Assembly: GCF_009720835.1 (NCBI RefSeq) | Contig: NZ_WNKZ01000003.1 | Span: 62,001-126,000, forward strand | DNA length: 64,000 nt | Origin: Pseudoduganella buxea | Lineage (GTDB): Bacteria; Pseudomonadota; Gammaproteobacteria; Burkholderiales; Burkholderiaceae_D | Direction of reading: 5' to 3' | Shown: piece after piece, positions 48,081 through 59,024 of the stretch | Layout: every line of letters begins with the position of its first letter | Numbering within the stretch: the first letter of the stretch is position 1 | Translations under genes and position numbers: made by a program | Notes under the pieces: model-generated | Seen by the model: only the letters and a program-made list of their open reading frames with translations | The model's database searches: none | Told to the model about the DNA's origin: nothing

Positions 48081-48575
48081 ATGACCAAACCCGCCAAGCC
48101 CCCCTCCCCCCTGTACGAAGTGCACCACTCGCCGGTCCACGGCAACGGCGTGTTCGCGCGCCGCAAGATTCGCGCGGGCGACCGCATCATCGAATACACG
48201 GGCGAACGGGTGGACTGGGAAGAAACCTGCCGCCGCACGGCGGAAAAAGGCGGCCCCATCAACCACACCTTCTTCTTCACCCTGAACGACGGCATGCTGA
48301 TCGACGGCGGCGCCGGCGGCAACGATTCACGCTGGATCAACCACTCGTGCGAGCCGAACTGCGAAGCGATGGAAGAGGATGGCCGCGTCTACATCCACGC
48401 ACTGCGCGATATCGACAAGGGCGAGGAACTGAACTACAACTACGGCCTCATCTACGACGAGCGGCATACGCCGGCTGTCAAGAAAGCCTTTGCCTGCCGT
48501 TGCGGTGCGCCGTCATGCACCGGCGTGATGCTGGCGCCGAAGAAGCGCAGCCGCAAAAAGACGGCCGCCGCGTAG
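48081..48575 (+). CDS. SET-domain protein lysine methyltransferase
   Basis: 164-aa protein made up almost wholly of a SET domain with a post-SET tail. Visible signatures are GNGVFARRKIRAGDRIIEYTG (SAM-binding loop), WINHSCEPNCEA (the NHS catalytic knot), GEELNYNYG (active-site tyrosine) and CRCGAPSCTGVM (post-SET zinc cysteines, with the fourth ligand from the NHSC motif). These are the features of eukaryotic histone methyltransferases, found also in some bacteria. The lysine-rich C terminus PKKRSRKK may bind nucleic acid. Substrate unknown: a DNA-binding or ribosomal protein is possible. Chlamydial or Legionella-like effector use is not suggested by any secretion signal. Confidence 0.88.
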   Translation: MTKPAKPPSPLYEVHHSPVHGNGVFARRKIRAGDRIIEYTGERVDWEETCRRTAEKGGPINHTFFFTLNDGMLIDGGAGGNDSRWINHSCEPNCEAMEEDGRVYIHALRDIDKGEELNYNYGLIYDERHTPAVKKAFACRCGAPSCTGVMLAPKKRSRKKTAAA

Positions 48576-48594
48576 GGCGCCAGCCCGTACGTGC

Positions 48595-48629
48595 CAAAAA
48601 AATGCCGCCCAAAAAGGCGGCATTTTTTC
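48595..48629. terminator. Bidirectional terminator between SET gene and peroxiredoxin
   Basis: Stem AATGCCGCC/GGCGGCATT (48601-48609 with 48616-48624), loop CAAAAA, with A residues before and T residues after, serving the two convergent genes. Confidence 0.9.
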
Positions 48630-48647
48630 TCGTGAGGAAACGAGGAC

Positions 48648-49151
48648 TTAGATCTGGCCCAACAGCGTCTCGGCGTTCGACACTTCGAACTTGCCGCCCT
48701 GCTCGACGTTCAGCTGCTTGACGACGCCGTCTTCCACCAGCAGCGAGTAGCGCTGCGAGCGGGTGCCCATGCCGAACTTGGAGAAGTCCGCGTCCAGGCC
48801 CAGGGCTTTCGTGAAGGCGGCGTTGCCGTCCGCCAGCATGCGCACGGTGCCGGTGGCTTTCAGTTCTCGGCCCCAGGCGCCCATGACGAAGGCGTCGTTG
48901 ACGGAGATGCACCAGATTTCGTCGATGCCCTTGGCTTTCAGCGCGTCGGCGTTCTGGATGTAGCCCGGCGCGTGCTGGGCCGAGCAGGTCGGGGTGTAGG
49001 CGCCCGGCAGGCCGAAGATGGCGATCTTCTTGCCCTTGACCAGGTCCTGCACGTTGAACGTGTTCGGGCCCAGCGCGCAGCCTTCCGTTTCGACTTCGAT
49101 GTATTCGGACAGCGTGCCTTCCGGCAGCTTGTCGCCGATCTTGATGGTCAT
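48648..49151 (-). CDS. Peroxiredoxin, Prx5/AhpC-TSA hybrid type
   Basis: Thiol peroxidase of about 167 aa. The peroxidatic cysteine lies in LPGAYTPTCSAQHAPGY, and the TRSQRYSLLVEDGVV stretch holds the conserved arginine; this is the Prx5 group that uses glutathione/glutaredoxin or thioredoxin. The ATG is preceded by AAGGAG at five bases; a longer upstream frame is spurious. It lies between ftsZ and lpxC, a position I know from other Burkholderiales. Confidence 0.93.
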   Translation of the reverse strand: MTIKIGDKLPEGTLSEYIEVETEGCALGPNTFNVQDLVKGKKIAIFGLPGAYTPTCSAQHAPGYIQNADALKAKGIDEIWCISVNDAFVMGAWGRELKATGTVRMLADGNAAFTKALGLDADFSKFGMGTRSQRYSLLVEDGVVKQLNVEQGGKFEVSNAETLLGQI

Positions 49152-49180
49152 GGTGACTCCTTGGATATTATGTTCAGCTG

Positions 49181-49205
49181 AAAAAAAACCGCGCCCGGGC
49201 GCGGT
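49181..49205 (-). terminator. Terminator of the ftsZ transcript
   Basis: GC-rich palindrome ACCGCGCCC/GGGCGCGGT (49188-49205) with an eight-T run on the minus strand. It lies 130 bases after ftsZ and before the peroxiredoxin gene. Confidence 0.8.
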
Positions 49206-49277
49206 CTGCCCTGCCGGCAGTATGCCAGAGGGCGGGCAATCTTGCTGGATCGGCCATGGCCCGGTGGGGGCCGTGGT

Positions 49278-49363
49278 CGAACGCTGCAATCCCCAGTCAG
49301 CCTGCTTGCGCAGGAAGCTGATCCGAACGCTGCAATCCTCAGTCAGCCTGCTTGCGCAGGAAG
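49278..49363. repeat. 40-bp direct duplication of the ftsZ 3' end
   Basis: Positions 49278-49317 and 49324-49363 are identical except for one base. The second copy encodes the last residues of FtsZ (up to FLRKQAD) with its stop codon; the first lies just downstream and has the stop triplet altered to TGG. The period is 46 bases. Confidence 0.92.
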
Positions 49364-50550
49364 GCAGGGATATCGTACGTTTCCATGCCGTTCTTCTCCA
49401 TCGCGCGCACCTGCTCGGAAGCCGATTCGCGGCGCCACACGGCCGGGGCCTTCATGCCTTCGAAGGACTGGGCCGCGCCGATGCCGGCACCCATCGTGAC
49501 GGAGGTCGAGCCGACGCCGCCGCCCAGGGCCGCCTGCGGGTTCAGGCCGCCGTTGGTACCGGTGCGCAGCATCTGCTGCGGCACCAGCTGGACGTGCTTC
49601 TTGGCCTTGCCCAGGCCCGTGGCGACGACGGTGACGCGGATGGCGTCGCCCATTTCGTCGTCGTAGGCGATGCCCTGGGCGATCGACGCGTCCGGCGCGG
49701 CGAAGGCGCGCACGGCGGCCATGACTTCCTTGATCTCCTTGCCCTTCAGGCCGCGGCTGGCCGTGACGTTGACGAGCACGCCGCGCGCGCCGGACAGGTC
49801 GATGCCGTCCAGCAGCGGCGACGCGACGGCCTGTTCGGCCGCGATGCGGGCGCGGTCGACGCCGGAAGCGGTGGCCGTGCCCATCATGGCCTTGCCCTGC
49901 TCGCCCATGATGGTCTTGACGTCGTTGAAGTCGACGTTGATATGGCCCGGCACGTTGATGATCTCGGCGATACCGGCCACGGCGTTGTTGAGCACGTCGT
50001 CGGCGTGCTGCAGCCATTCGATCAGGGATTCGTCTTCGTAGATTTCTTCCAGCTTCTCGTTCAGGATGACGATCAGCGAGTCGACGTTCTGCGACAGCTG
50101 CTCCAGGCCCTCGTCGGCGATTTCCATGCACTTCTGGCCTTCGTGCGAGAACGGCTTGGAGACGACGGCCACCGTCAGCGCGCCCAGCGACTTGGCCACT
50201 TCGGCCACGATGGGGGCGGCGCCCGTGCCGGTGCCGCCGCCCATGCCGGCAGCGATGAACACCATGTGCGCGCCGCGCAGCGCGTCCTCGATGCGGCCGC
50301 GCGATTCCTCGGCCAGCTTGCGGCCGACGTCGGGCTTCATCCCCGCACCCAGGCCGGTCTCGCCGATCTGGATGATGTTGCCGGCCTTGGAAGCCGACAA
50401 CGCCTGGGCATCGGTGTTGGCGGCGATGAATTCGACGCCGCTCATACCTTTGTTGATCATGTGTTGCACGGCGTTGCCGCCTGCGCCACCGACACCGACG
50501 ACCTTGATGACCGTTCCCAGTGCTGCGTTATCGACCATATCGAACTCCAT
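49339..50550 (-). CDS. ftsZ: Cell division GTPase FtsZ
   Basis: Tubulin-like GTPase forming the division ring (403 aa). The GTP signature GGGTGTGAAP is seen, with the T7 loop region around NVDFNDVKTIM and the conserved C-terminal peptide YDIPAFLRKQ that binds FtsA and ZipA. AGGAG sits seven bases before the ATG; an ATG at codon 5 is an alternative. It is the last gene of the dcw cluster as read here. Confidence 0.97.
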   Translation of the reverse strand: MEFDMVDNAALGTVIKVVGVGGAGGNAVQHMINKGMSGVEFIAANTDAQALSASKAGNIIQIGETGLGAGMKPDVGRKLAEESRGRIEDALRGAHMVFIAAGMGGGTGTGAAPIVAEVAKSLGALTVAVVSKPFSHEGQKCMEIADEGLEQLSQNVDSLIVILNEKLEEIYEDESLIEWLQHADDVLNNAVAGIAEIINVPGHINVDFNDVKTIMGEQGKAMMGTATASGVDRARIAAEQAVASPLLDGIDLSGARGVLVNVTASRGLKGKEIKEVMAAVRAFAAPDASIAQGIAYDDEMGDAIRVTVVATGLGKAKKHVQLVPQQMLRTGTNGGLNPQAALGGGVGSTSVTMGAGIGAAQSFEGMKAPAVWRRESASEQVRAMEKNGMETYDIPAFLRKQAD

Positions 50551-50715
50551 GATGTGCTCCTAAATGTATGCGGTTTCAAGCGCCAGGCCTCATATCGGTA
50601 GGAGAACTGGCGACTGAATACTGCAAAAATATATTTGAATGAGAAAAACCCAGAAACCCAAAAACCAAATCTTTACGTCCCGGCAGGCCACACCGCCGCA
50701 CGGCGGGCCACGCCG

Positions 50716-51948
50716 TTAGAAATTGCCCAGGAACCACTCCTTCATGCGCTGCCACACCGCCTTGACCGACCCATCCTGGCGCGTCACGATATGCCCGCGC
50801 AGATACTGCTTCTTCGCTTCCAGCAGCAGGCCGAGCACGGTGGCGTAGCGGGGGCTGCGCACCACGTCGGCCAGCTGGCCGCGATAATCCGGCGTGCCCA
50901 TGCGCGCCGGTTTCAGGAAGATGTCTTCGGCCATTTCGACCATGCCTGGCATGATCGCCGTGCCCCCGGTCAGCACGATGCCGGACGAGAGCACACCCTC
51001 GTATCCGGACTCGCGCACGACCTGGTGCACCATGGCGAACAATTCCTCCACGCGCGGCTCGATGACGGCAGCCAGCGCCTGGCGGGAAAGGTTGCGGGGG
51101 CCACGGTCGCCCAGGCCCGGCACTTCCAGGTGTTCACCCGGATCTGCCAGCACCTGCTTGGCCACGCCGTAACGGATCTTGATTTCTTCCGCTTCCGAGG
51201 TGGGGGTCCGCAAGGCCATTGCGATGTCGTTGGTGATCTGGTCACCGGCGATAGGGATCACTGCCGTATGGCGGATCGCGCCGTCCGAGAACACTGCAAC
51301 GTCGGTGGTGCCGCCGCCGATATCGATCAGCACTACACCCAATTCTTTTTCATCCGGCGTCAGCACGGCGTCGGCCGAAGCCATCGGCTGCAGGATCAGG
51401 TCCGAGACCTCTAGCCCGCAGCGGCGCACGCACTTGACGATGTTCTGCACGGCGCTCACGGCGCCGGTCACGATATGGACCTTCACTTCCAGGCGGATGC
51501 CGCTCATGCCGATCGGCTCGCGCACGTCTTCCTGGCTGTCGACGATGAACTCCTGCGGCACGGTATGCAGCAGCTGCTGATCAGTAGGGATATTAACCGC
51601 CTTCGCCGTCTCGATGACGCGCGCCACGTCCGTGGCCGTGACTTCCTTTTCCTTGATCGCCACCATGCCGCTGGAATTGAAGCTGCGGATATGGCTGCCC
51701 GCGATACCGGCATACACGTTGCGGATCTTGCAGTCGGCCATCAGCTCGGCTTCCTCGAGCGCGCGCTGGATCGATTCCACGGTCGCTTCGATGTTCACCA
51801 CCACGCCCTTCTTCAGGCCCTTCGATTCGTGCTGACCCAGCCCGATCACTTCGTGGCGTCCATCGGCCATCACCTCGGCCACCACGGCCACCACCTTGGA
51901 GGTGCCGATGTCGAGGCCGACGATCAGGTTTTTCGCGTCTTTTGTCAT
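50716..51948 (-). CDS. ftsA: Cell division protein FtsA
   Basis: Actin-like membrane anchor of FtsZ (410 aa). The nucleotide-binding motifs GLDIGTSKVVAVVAE and VVLIDIGGGTTDVAVF are present, plus the SHS2 insertion and a C-terminal amphipathic helix (VWQRMKEWFLGNF). The ribosome binding site is weak. The 165-base gap to ftsZ may carry an ftsZ promoter; none was certain. Confidence 0.97.
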   Translation of the reverse strand: MTKDAKNLIVGLDIGTSKVVAVVAEVMADGRHEVIGLGQHESKGLKKGVVVNIEATVESIQRALEEAELMADCKIRNVYAGIAGSHIRSFNSSGMVAIKEKEVTATDVARVIETAKAVNIPTDQQLLHTVPQEFIVDSQEDVREPIGMSGIRLEVKVHIVTGAVSAVQNIVKCVRRCGLEVSDLILQPMASADAVLTPDEKELGVVLIDIGGGTTDVAVFSDGAIRHTAVIPIAGDQITNDIAMALRTPTSEAEEIKIRYGVAKQVLADPGEHLEVPGLGDRGPRNLSRQALAAVIEPRVEELFAMVHQVVRESGYEGVLSSGIVLTGGTAIMPGMVEMAEDIFLKPARMGTPDYRGQLADVVRSPRYATVLGLLLEAKKQYLRGHIVTRQDGSVKAVWQRMKEWFLGNF

Positions 51949-52066
51949 CTGTTTTGCCTGCTGTCTTTTTTGTCGTCGTTGCTGCTGTTGTTCTTACTAT
52001 TGTTCGTGCTGCCGTTCGTTGTGCTTACGTCGTGCTTACTCTTGTGTTTACTGCTACATCTGACAG
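51949..52066 (-). other. Low-complexity A/C-rich spacer between ftsQ and ftsA
   Basis: On the mRNA strand this 118-base gap is poor in T-rich structure and repeats short elements such as AGTAA, GTAAGCAC and AACGAACG and CAGCAGCAACGACGAC. Neighbouring dcw genes overlap or nearly touch, so an unstructured gap here is unusual. It may act as an open ribosome landing site for ftsA. Confidence 0.55.
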
Positions 52067-52831
52067 TTACTTGTGTGGCTTCTCGGCCGGTATCTTCAAT
52101 CCCGTGGCCGACAGCGCCAGGCCGTTCTGGTAGCGCATGTCGATGTTCTCCACGTTCTGCACCCTGCTGGCCAATTGCGGCCAGATGCTGACGAGGCGCT
52201 GCACCCTTTCCTTCAGGGTGGTGGGCGTCTGCTCGCGTCCCAGCGCCACGCTCATGCCGTTATCGAGCGTGACGGTCCACGCATAGCGGGAGGACAGGGC
52301 CAGGCTTTCCGGCACCAGCTGCGCGGGCGCGAACCACTTGCGCAATTCGCCGTAGCGCGTCAGCACTTCCTTCTCGCTGCCTTCCGGTCCTGAAAACTGC
52401 GGCAACGCATGGTCTTCTTCCGCCTCGGCCAGGTTGGCCGTAAAGACGTCGCCCTTGACCGACAGCAGCCGCCCGTCCTCGCCCCACGTGCCCAGCGCCT
52501 CGTGTTCTTCCACTTCCACGATCAATTGATCGGGCCACTCGCGCCGCACCGTGGCGCGACGTACCCAGGGTACCGCTTCGAACACCTGGCGCACGTTCTC
52601 CAGGTCGGAGGTGAAGAAGTTGCCGCTGATGCGACCCTGGGTGCCGTTCTTCAGGGTCAGGAGGTTCACGTGCCGCAGTTCGGCGCGGTCCATCGATTCA
52701 ACGCGGATGGCCCGCAAATCGAATACAGGACGGTGCGCCAGCCACCACACGCCCGCGACGACGCAAGCACCCACCGCCACGGCGAGCAGGCCGTTGGCGG
52801 TTGCATTCAGGGCTTTCGCGTCATGCCACAT
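52067..52831 (-). CDS. ftsQ: Cell division protein FtsQ
   Basis: Bitopic divisome protein (254 aa): short cytoplasmic N terminus, one transmembrane helix (about residues 12-32), POTRA domain (FDLRAIRVESMDRAELRHVN) and the FtsQ beta domain (WVRRATVRREWPDQLIVEVEEHEALGTW). It links FtsB/FtsL to the ring. Starts 10 bases after ddlB. Confidence 0.95.
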   Translation of the reverse strand: MWHDAKALNATANGLLAVAVGACVVAGVWWLAHRPVFDLRAIRVESMDRAELRHVNLLTLKNGTQGRISGNFFTSDLENVRQVFEAVPWVRRATVRREWPDQLIVEVEEHEALGTWGEDGRLLSVKGDVFTANLAEAEEDHALPQFSGPEGSEKEVLTRYGELRKWFAPAQLVPESLALSSRYAWTVTLDNGMSVALGREQTPTTLKERVQRLVSIWPQLASRVQNVENIDMRYQNGLALSATGLKIPAEKPHK

Positions 52832-52841
52832 ACCCGTTTCC

Positions 52842-53800
<959 letters not shown>

Positions 53801-53804
<4 letters not shown>

Positions 53805-55204
53805 TGAGAGACCTTCTGGTAGCTTGTCAGTTTCGCGGGGACGGCGCTGATCGCGCCCGCCCCCATGGTCAGCACGACGTCGCCGTCGCGCACCACGTTC
53901 ATGATGGTTTCCGGCACGTCGGCGATGTTCTCCACGAACACCGGTTCGGTCTTTCCGCGCGCCCGGATCGCCCGCACCAGCGCGCGGCCGTCGGCGCCGA
54001 CGATGGGCGCTTCACCGGCCGGGTAGACTTCCGTCAGCACCAGCACGTCCACCGTCGACAGCACCTTGGCGAAGTCCTCGAACAGGTCGCGCGTGCGGCT
54101 GTAGCGGTGCGGCTGGAAGGCCAGTACGAGGCGGCGTCCCGGGTAGGCGGCGCGCGCGGCGGCCAAGGTCACTTCCGTTTCGACCGGGTGGTGGCCGAAG
54201 TCGTCGACCAGCGCGAACGTTCCGGTGTGGCCGTTGACGATGGCGACATCGCCATGGCGCGTGAAGCGGCGGCCGACGCCGGCGAAACCGGCCAGGCCGG
54301 CCTGCGTATCCTTGTCCTCGATGCCGATCTCGCGCGCAATGGCGATGGCCGAGCAGGCGTTCTGCACATTGTGCAGGCCGGGCTGGTTCAGCACAAAGTC
54401 CGTGTCCGGATAACCTTCCTGCAGCACGGTGAAGTGCATCTGCGTGCCGACCGCGTGGGCATTGATGGCGCGCACTTCGGCTTCTTCCGAAAAGCCGTAG
54501 GTGGTGACGGGTTTCGTCACCTGGGGCAGGATGCTGCGCACGTGCGGATCGTCGATGCACAGCATGGCGCGGCCGTAGAACGGCAGCCGGTGCGTGAAGT
54601 GCACGAACGCCGCCTTCAGCTTCTCGAAGTCGTGCTCGTAGGTCTCCATGTGGTCGGCATCGATATTGGTGATGACTTCGATCATCGGCGCCAGGTTCAG
54701 GAACGAGGCATCCGATTCGTCGGCCTCGGCCACCAGGTATTCGCCCGAGCCCAGCCTGGCGTTGGCGCCGGCCGCCGTCAGGCGTCCGCCGATGACGAAG
54801 GTGGGATCGAGCCCGCCCTGGGCCAGCACGGAGGCCACCAGCGACGTCGTCGTCGTCTTGCCGTGGGTGCCGGCAATGGCGATGCCGCGCTTCAGGCGCA
54901 TCAGTTCGCCCAGCATGACGGCGCGGGGCACGACGGGAATCTTGCGGGCGCGCGCGGCCAGCACTTCCGGATTGTCGGACTTGACGGCCGTGGACGTGAC
55001 GACGGCATCGGCCTGTCCGATGTATTCGGCGGCGTGGCCCTGGTGCACCGTGGCGCCCATGGCGGCCAGGCGCTGCGTCACCGCATTGCTGCCCAGGTCC
55101 GAGCCGGACACGTTGTAGCCCAGGGTCACCAGCACTTCGGCGATGCCGCTCATGCCGCTGCCGCCGATGCCGACGAAGTGAATGTTCTTGACTTTATGCT
55201 TCAT
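53801..55204 (-). CDS. murC: UDP-N-acetylmuramate-L-alanine ligase
   Basis: Cytoplasmic Mur ligase (467 aa) adding the first amino acid of the peptide stem. The N-terminal Rossmann region [21 protein letters not shown] loop GTHGKTTT, and FQPHRYSRT of the C-terminal domain are clear. It overlaps murG by 11 bases and ddlB by four. Confidence 0.97.
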
Positions 55205-56297
55205 GACTGTTGTTCTTTTTCGATACCCGGTTCAATACATCGGCAATGGCGTCGTTGGCATCGCGCTTGCCTACCGCGCGCGCCGCCGCCGCCATGTTCT
55301 CGCAGGCGCTCCGGCCCAGGCTTTGCAGCAGCGCCGCCAGGCTTTGCGCGCTCAGTTCCGTTTGCGGCAGGTGGATTGCCGCATTCTGTTTCGCCATCCA
55401 CTGCGCGTTGTCGCGCTGGTGGCTGGTGGTCGACGCCACCAGCGGCACCAGCACGCTGGCCACGCCCGCCGCCGTCAGTTCCGACACGGTAATCGCGCCG
55501 GCGCGGCAGATGACGACGTCCGCCTCCGCATAGGCGGCGGCCATGTCGTCGATGAAGTCGACCACGTTGGCCGTCACGCCGGCACCCTGGTAGGCGGCCC
55601 GCAGCGCGTCGATATTCTTCTTGCCCGACTGGTGCGTCACCAGCGGACGCTCGCCGGCCGGCAGCAGGGCCAGTGCGGCCGGCAGCGCGTCGTTCAACGC
55701 CCTGGCACCCAGGCTGCCGCCGACGACGAGGATGCGCAACGGACCCGTGCGGCCGGCGAAGCGCTCGGGCGGCGCCGGCAGGTCGAGGATCTGCTGGCGC
55801 ACCGGGTTGCCCGTGACGGTGGCCTTGCCGGCGGCGCTGCCGAAATCGGCCGGGAAGCCGAAGCAGACCTGCGATGCCAGCGGCGCCAGGGTCTTGTTCG
55901 ACAGCAGCAGGGCCGCGTCGGCGTTGACCAGCACCAGCGGCACGCCGCGCAATCTGGCCATCATGCCGCCCGGCACGGTGACGTAGCCGCCCATGCCGAG
56001 CACGACGTCGGGCTTGCGCCGGCCCAGGTAGCCGAAGCAGTCGGCAAAGGCCTTGACCATCTTGAAGGCTCCGGACACCGTATGCCCCAGGCCCTTGCCG
56101 CGCATGCCGCTGAAATGGATCACATCCATCGGCACGCCCTGCTTCGGCACCAGTTCCTGCTCCATGCCGTGGGAGGTGCCCAGCCACGTGACGGTCCAGC
56201 CGCGCGCGCGCATCGTGTGCGCGATGGCCAGGCCGGGGAAGATATGGCCGCCCGTGCCGGCCGCCATGATCATCAGGTGCTTGCCGGGGGCGCTCAT
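55194..56297 (-). CDS. murG: UDP-N-acetylglucosamine transferase MurG
   Basis: Membrane-associated GT28 glycosyltransferase converting lipid I to lipid II (367 aa). The G-loops [17 protein letters not shown] and [13 protein letters not shown], and the UDP-GlcNAc site [14 protein letters not shown], are seen. The ATG overlaps the ftsW stop by ATGA. Confidence 0.97.
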   Translation of the reverse strand: MSAPGKHLMIMAAGTGGHIFPGLAIAHTMRARGWTVTWLGTSHGMEQELVPKQGVPMDVIHFSGMRGKGLGHTVSGAFKMVKAFADCFGYLGRRKPDVVLGMGGYVTVPGGMMARLRGVPLVLVNADAALLLSNKTLAPLASQVCFGFPADFGSAAGKATVTGNPVRQQILDLPAPPERFAGRTGPLRILVVGGSLGARALNDALPAALALLPAGERPLVTHQSGKKNIDALRAAYQGAGVTANVVDFIDDMAAAYAEADVVICRAGAITVSELTAAGVASVLVPLVASTTSHQRDNAQWMAKQNAAIHLPQTELSAQSLAALLQSLGRSACENMAAAARAVGKRDANDAIADVLNRVSKKNNSHEA

Positions 56298-57499
56298 ACG
56301 CGGCCTCCCCGCATCAGCACGCGGTTTTCATAGTCGATGCGCAAGAGGATGGCCAGGCCCACGCAGTTGATGACGACGCCGGAGCCGCCATAGCTCATCA
56401 GGGGCAAGGTCAGGCCCTTGGTGGGCAAGAGGCCCAGGTTTACGCCCATATTGATAAAGCACTGCACGCCGATCCAGATGCCGATGCCCTTGGCCACGAG
56501 GCCGGCGAAGGTCTGGTCGATGGCGATGGCCTGGCGGCCGATGTCGAAGGCGCGCTTGACGATCCAGTAGAACAGCGCGATGACGACCAGCACGCCCACC
56601 AGGCCCAGTTCCTCGCCGATGACGGCCAGCAGGAAGTCCGTGTGGGCTTCGGGCAGGTAGTGCAGCTTTTCCACGCTGCCGCCCAGGCCCACGCCGAACA
56701 GCTCCCCGCGGCCGAAGGCGATCAGGGAGTGGGTCAGCTGGTAGGCCTTGTTCAGCGCATTTTCTTCTTCCCACGGATTGAGGTAGGCAAAGAAGCGGTC
56801 GCGACGGAATTTCGACAGGGCGATGATGGTCACGAAGATCGTCACCAGCATCGAAGCGATGCCGCCGAACCAGATGGCATTGACGCCGCCCAGGAACAGG
56901 ATGCCCATGGCGATGCAGACGATGACGCCGAAGGCGCCCAGGTCGGGTTCGAGCAGCAGCAGCAGGCCCACAAAGCTGACGGCCAGCGCCATCGGCAGGA
57001 AGCCCTTGGTCAGCTTGTGCATGTATTCCTGCTTGCGCACCGTGTAATCGGCCGCGTACAGCACCATGATCAGCTTCATTACCTCGGACGGCTGGCCCAG
57101 GCCGAAAGGCAGCCAGCGGCGCCCGCCGTTGACGACGATGCCGATGCCGGGAATAAGCACCAGCACCAGCAGCACCAGCGTGGCGATGAACAGGTACGGC
57201 GACGCCGCCTGCAAGGTGGCGATGGGAATACGGAACGTAAACGCCGCGATCAGTGCCGCGATCAGGATGAAAGTGCCCTGGCGCTGCAGGAAATAGGTAT
57301 TCGAGTAGGCCGAGAACTTGGGCGAATCGGGCAGCGCGATCGAGGCCGAATACACCATCACCATCCCCAGCAGCATCAAGAGGATGACGACCCACACGAG
57401 CGGCTGGTCGTATTCCATCATGCGCGACTGGCGCGCACGGATGTCGATCGGCGTGGTGGTGGCGTCGCCCAGGAATTTGAATGGGAGCTGGAAGGCCAT
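56294..57499 (-). CDS. ftsW: Septal peptidoglycan glycosyltransferase FtsW
   Basis: SEDS-family polymerase (401 aa, about ten transmembrane helices) that works with FtsI at the septum. Typical stretches are [43 protein letters not shown] and [12 protein letters not shown]. The ATG at 57499 overlaps the murD stop and gives the family start; a frame open further upstream lies inside murD. Confidence 0.96.
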   Translation of the reverse strand: MAFQLPFKFLGDATTTPIDIRARQSRMMEYDQPLVWVVILLMLLGMVMVYSASIALPDSPKFSAYSNTYFLQRQGTFILIAALIAAFTFRIPIATLQAASPYLFIATLVLLVLVLIPGIGIVVNGGRRWLPFGLGQPSEVMKLIMVLYAADYTVRKQEYMHKLTKGFLPMALAVSFVGLLLLLEPDLGAFGVIVCIAMGILFLGGVNAIWFGGIASMLVTIFVTIIALSKFRRDRFFAYLNPWEEENALNKAYQLTHSLIAFGRGELFGVGLGGSVEKLHYLPEAHTDFLLAVIGEELGLVGVLVVIALFYWIVKRAFDIGRQAIAIDQTFAGLVAKGIGIWIGVQCFINMGVNLGLLPTKGLTLPLMSYGGSGVVINCVGLAILLRIDYENRVLMRGGRV

Positions 57500-58998
57500 C
57501 AGAGCTCCTGTCCCGCGTCCAGCGCCAGTTCGCGCACGGTGTCGACGAACACCTGCGCGCGGTGCGCATAGTTCTTGAACATGTCCAGGCTGGCGCATGC
57601 GGGCGACAGCAGTACCGCGTCGCCCGCGTGGGCCAGTGCGGCGGCACGCTTCGTTGCTTCTTCCAGGCTGGCGCAATCTTCCAGGCGCACATTGGTATCG
57701 GCCAGCGCGGCGCGGATGGCCGGCGCATCGCGGCCGATCAGCAGCACGGCGCGCACGTAGCGGGCTACGGGACCGGCCAGCGGATCGAACTGCTGGCCCT
57801 TGCCGTCGCCGCCGGCGATCAGCACGAGGCGCTGGTGCTCGCCGCCGAAACTCTTGCCAAGCCCGTCGATGGCGGCCACGGTAGCGCCCACGTTGGTGCC
57901 CTTGCTGTCGTCATAGAATTCGACGCCTTCGATGGCTGCCACCAGCTCCACGCGGTGCGGCTGGCCACGATAGTCGCGCAGGCCGTGCAGCAGCGGCGCG
58001 AACGGCAGGCCGATGGCACGGCACAGGGCAAGCGCGGCCAGCGCGTTCGACGCATTATGGGTGCCGCGGATCTGCAGCGCGTCGGCCGGCATCAGCTTCT
58101 TGACAGCCCATTCAACTTCGGGCGCCGGCTCGTTCTTGCGGCGCTTCTTCGGTTCAGGCTCTCCCAGCGCTTCGCCCGTGGCCAGCCAGAAGATGCCCCG
58201 TTCGTTGACGAGACCGAAACTGCCCGGACCCGCCGGCGCATCCGTGCCGAAGGTGACGTTCTCGCCCGCGGGGTCCTGCATGCGCAGGGTGACCGCATCA
58301 TTGCGGTTCAGCACGCGCACCGTGCCGGCACCGAAGATGCGGGCCTTGTCGCCGGCATAGGCATCCATCGTGCCGTGCCAGTCCAGGTGATCCTGCGTCA
58401 CGTTCAATACCGTGGCCGCATCGGCCTGCAGGCTGTACGTCGTGTGCAGCTGGAAGCTGGACAGCTCGAGCACCCATGCCTGCGGCAAGGTGTCGCTTTC
58501 CATCGCACCGCGCAGCACGTCCAGCGCGGCCGGGCTGATATTGCCGGCCACGCAGGTCGAAAGGCCGGTGCGCTCGCACAGCTGGCCCGTCAGGGTGGTG
58601 ACGGTGGTCTTGCCGTTGGTGCCCGTGATGGCGATGACCTTCGGCGCATAGGCCCGGTCCTGCTTCAGCCAGGCCAGGGCCTGGGCAAAGATTTCGATCT
58701 CGCCCCAGACGGGAATATTCTTTTCCAGCGCGGCCGGCATGATGTCGGCCAGTTCGCGGTTCGGCGCCAGGCCGGGGCTGACGGCGACGAAATCGACGCC
58801 ATCGAGCAGTGCGGCATTGAACGATCCGGACACGAACTGGGTGCCCGGCAGTGTTTCGCGCAGCACGGGCAGGCGCTCGGGCACGGGACGCGTGTCGGCC
58901 ACGCGCAGCAGCGCGCCGCAGCGGGCCAGCCACTGCGCCATCGCCAGGCCGGATTCTCCCAGGCCCAGTACCAGTGCGATTTTGCCGTTGTAGATCAT
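57499..58998 (-). CDS. murD: UDP-MurNAc-L-Ala-D-Glu ligase
   Basis: Mur ligase adding D-glutamate (499 aa, about 60 longer than in Escherichia coli). [19 protein letters not shown] loop GTNGKTTVT and [12 protein letters not shown] are present. The extra length is partly a charged insert ([13 protein letters not shown]) before the middle-domain substrate stretch [14 protein letters not shown], a kind of insert I know from other Burkholderiales. Confidence 0.96.
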   Translation of the reverse strand: MIYNGKIALVLGLGESGLAMAQWLARCGALLRVADTRPVPERLPVLRETLPGTQFVSGSFNAALLDGVDFVAVSPGLAPNRELADIMPAALEKNIPVWGEIEIFAQALAWLKQDRAYAPKVIAITGTNGKTTVTTLTGQLCERTGLSTCVAGNISPAALDVLRGAMESDTLPQAWVLELSSFQLHTTYSLQADAATVLNVTQDHLDWHGTMDAYAGDKARIFGAGTVRVLNRNDAVTLRMQDPAGENVTFGTDAPAGPGSFGLVNERGIFWLATGEALGEPEPKKRRKNEPAPEVEWAVKKLMPADALQIRGTHNASNALAALALCRAIGLPFAPLLHGLRDYRGQPHRVELVAAIEGVEFYDDSKGTNVGATVAAIDGLGKSFGGEHQRLVLIAGGDGKGQQFDPLAGPVARYVRAVLLIGRDAPAIRAALADTNVRLEDCASLEEATKRAAALAHAGDAVLLSPACASLDMFKNYAHRAQVFVDTVRELALDAGQEL

Positions 58999-59024
58999 GT
59001 TCCGCTATTCCAGTTCGATACGGT

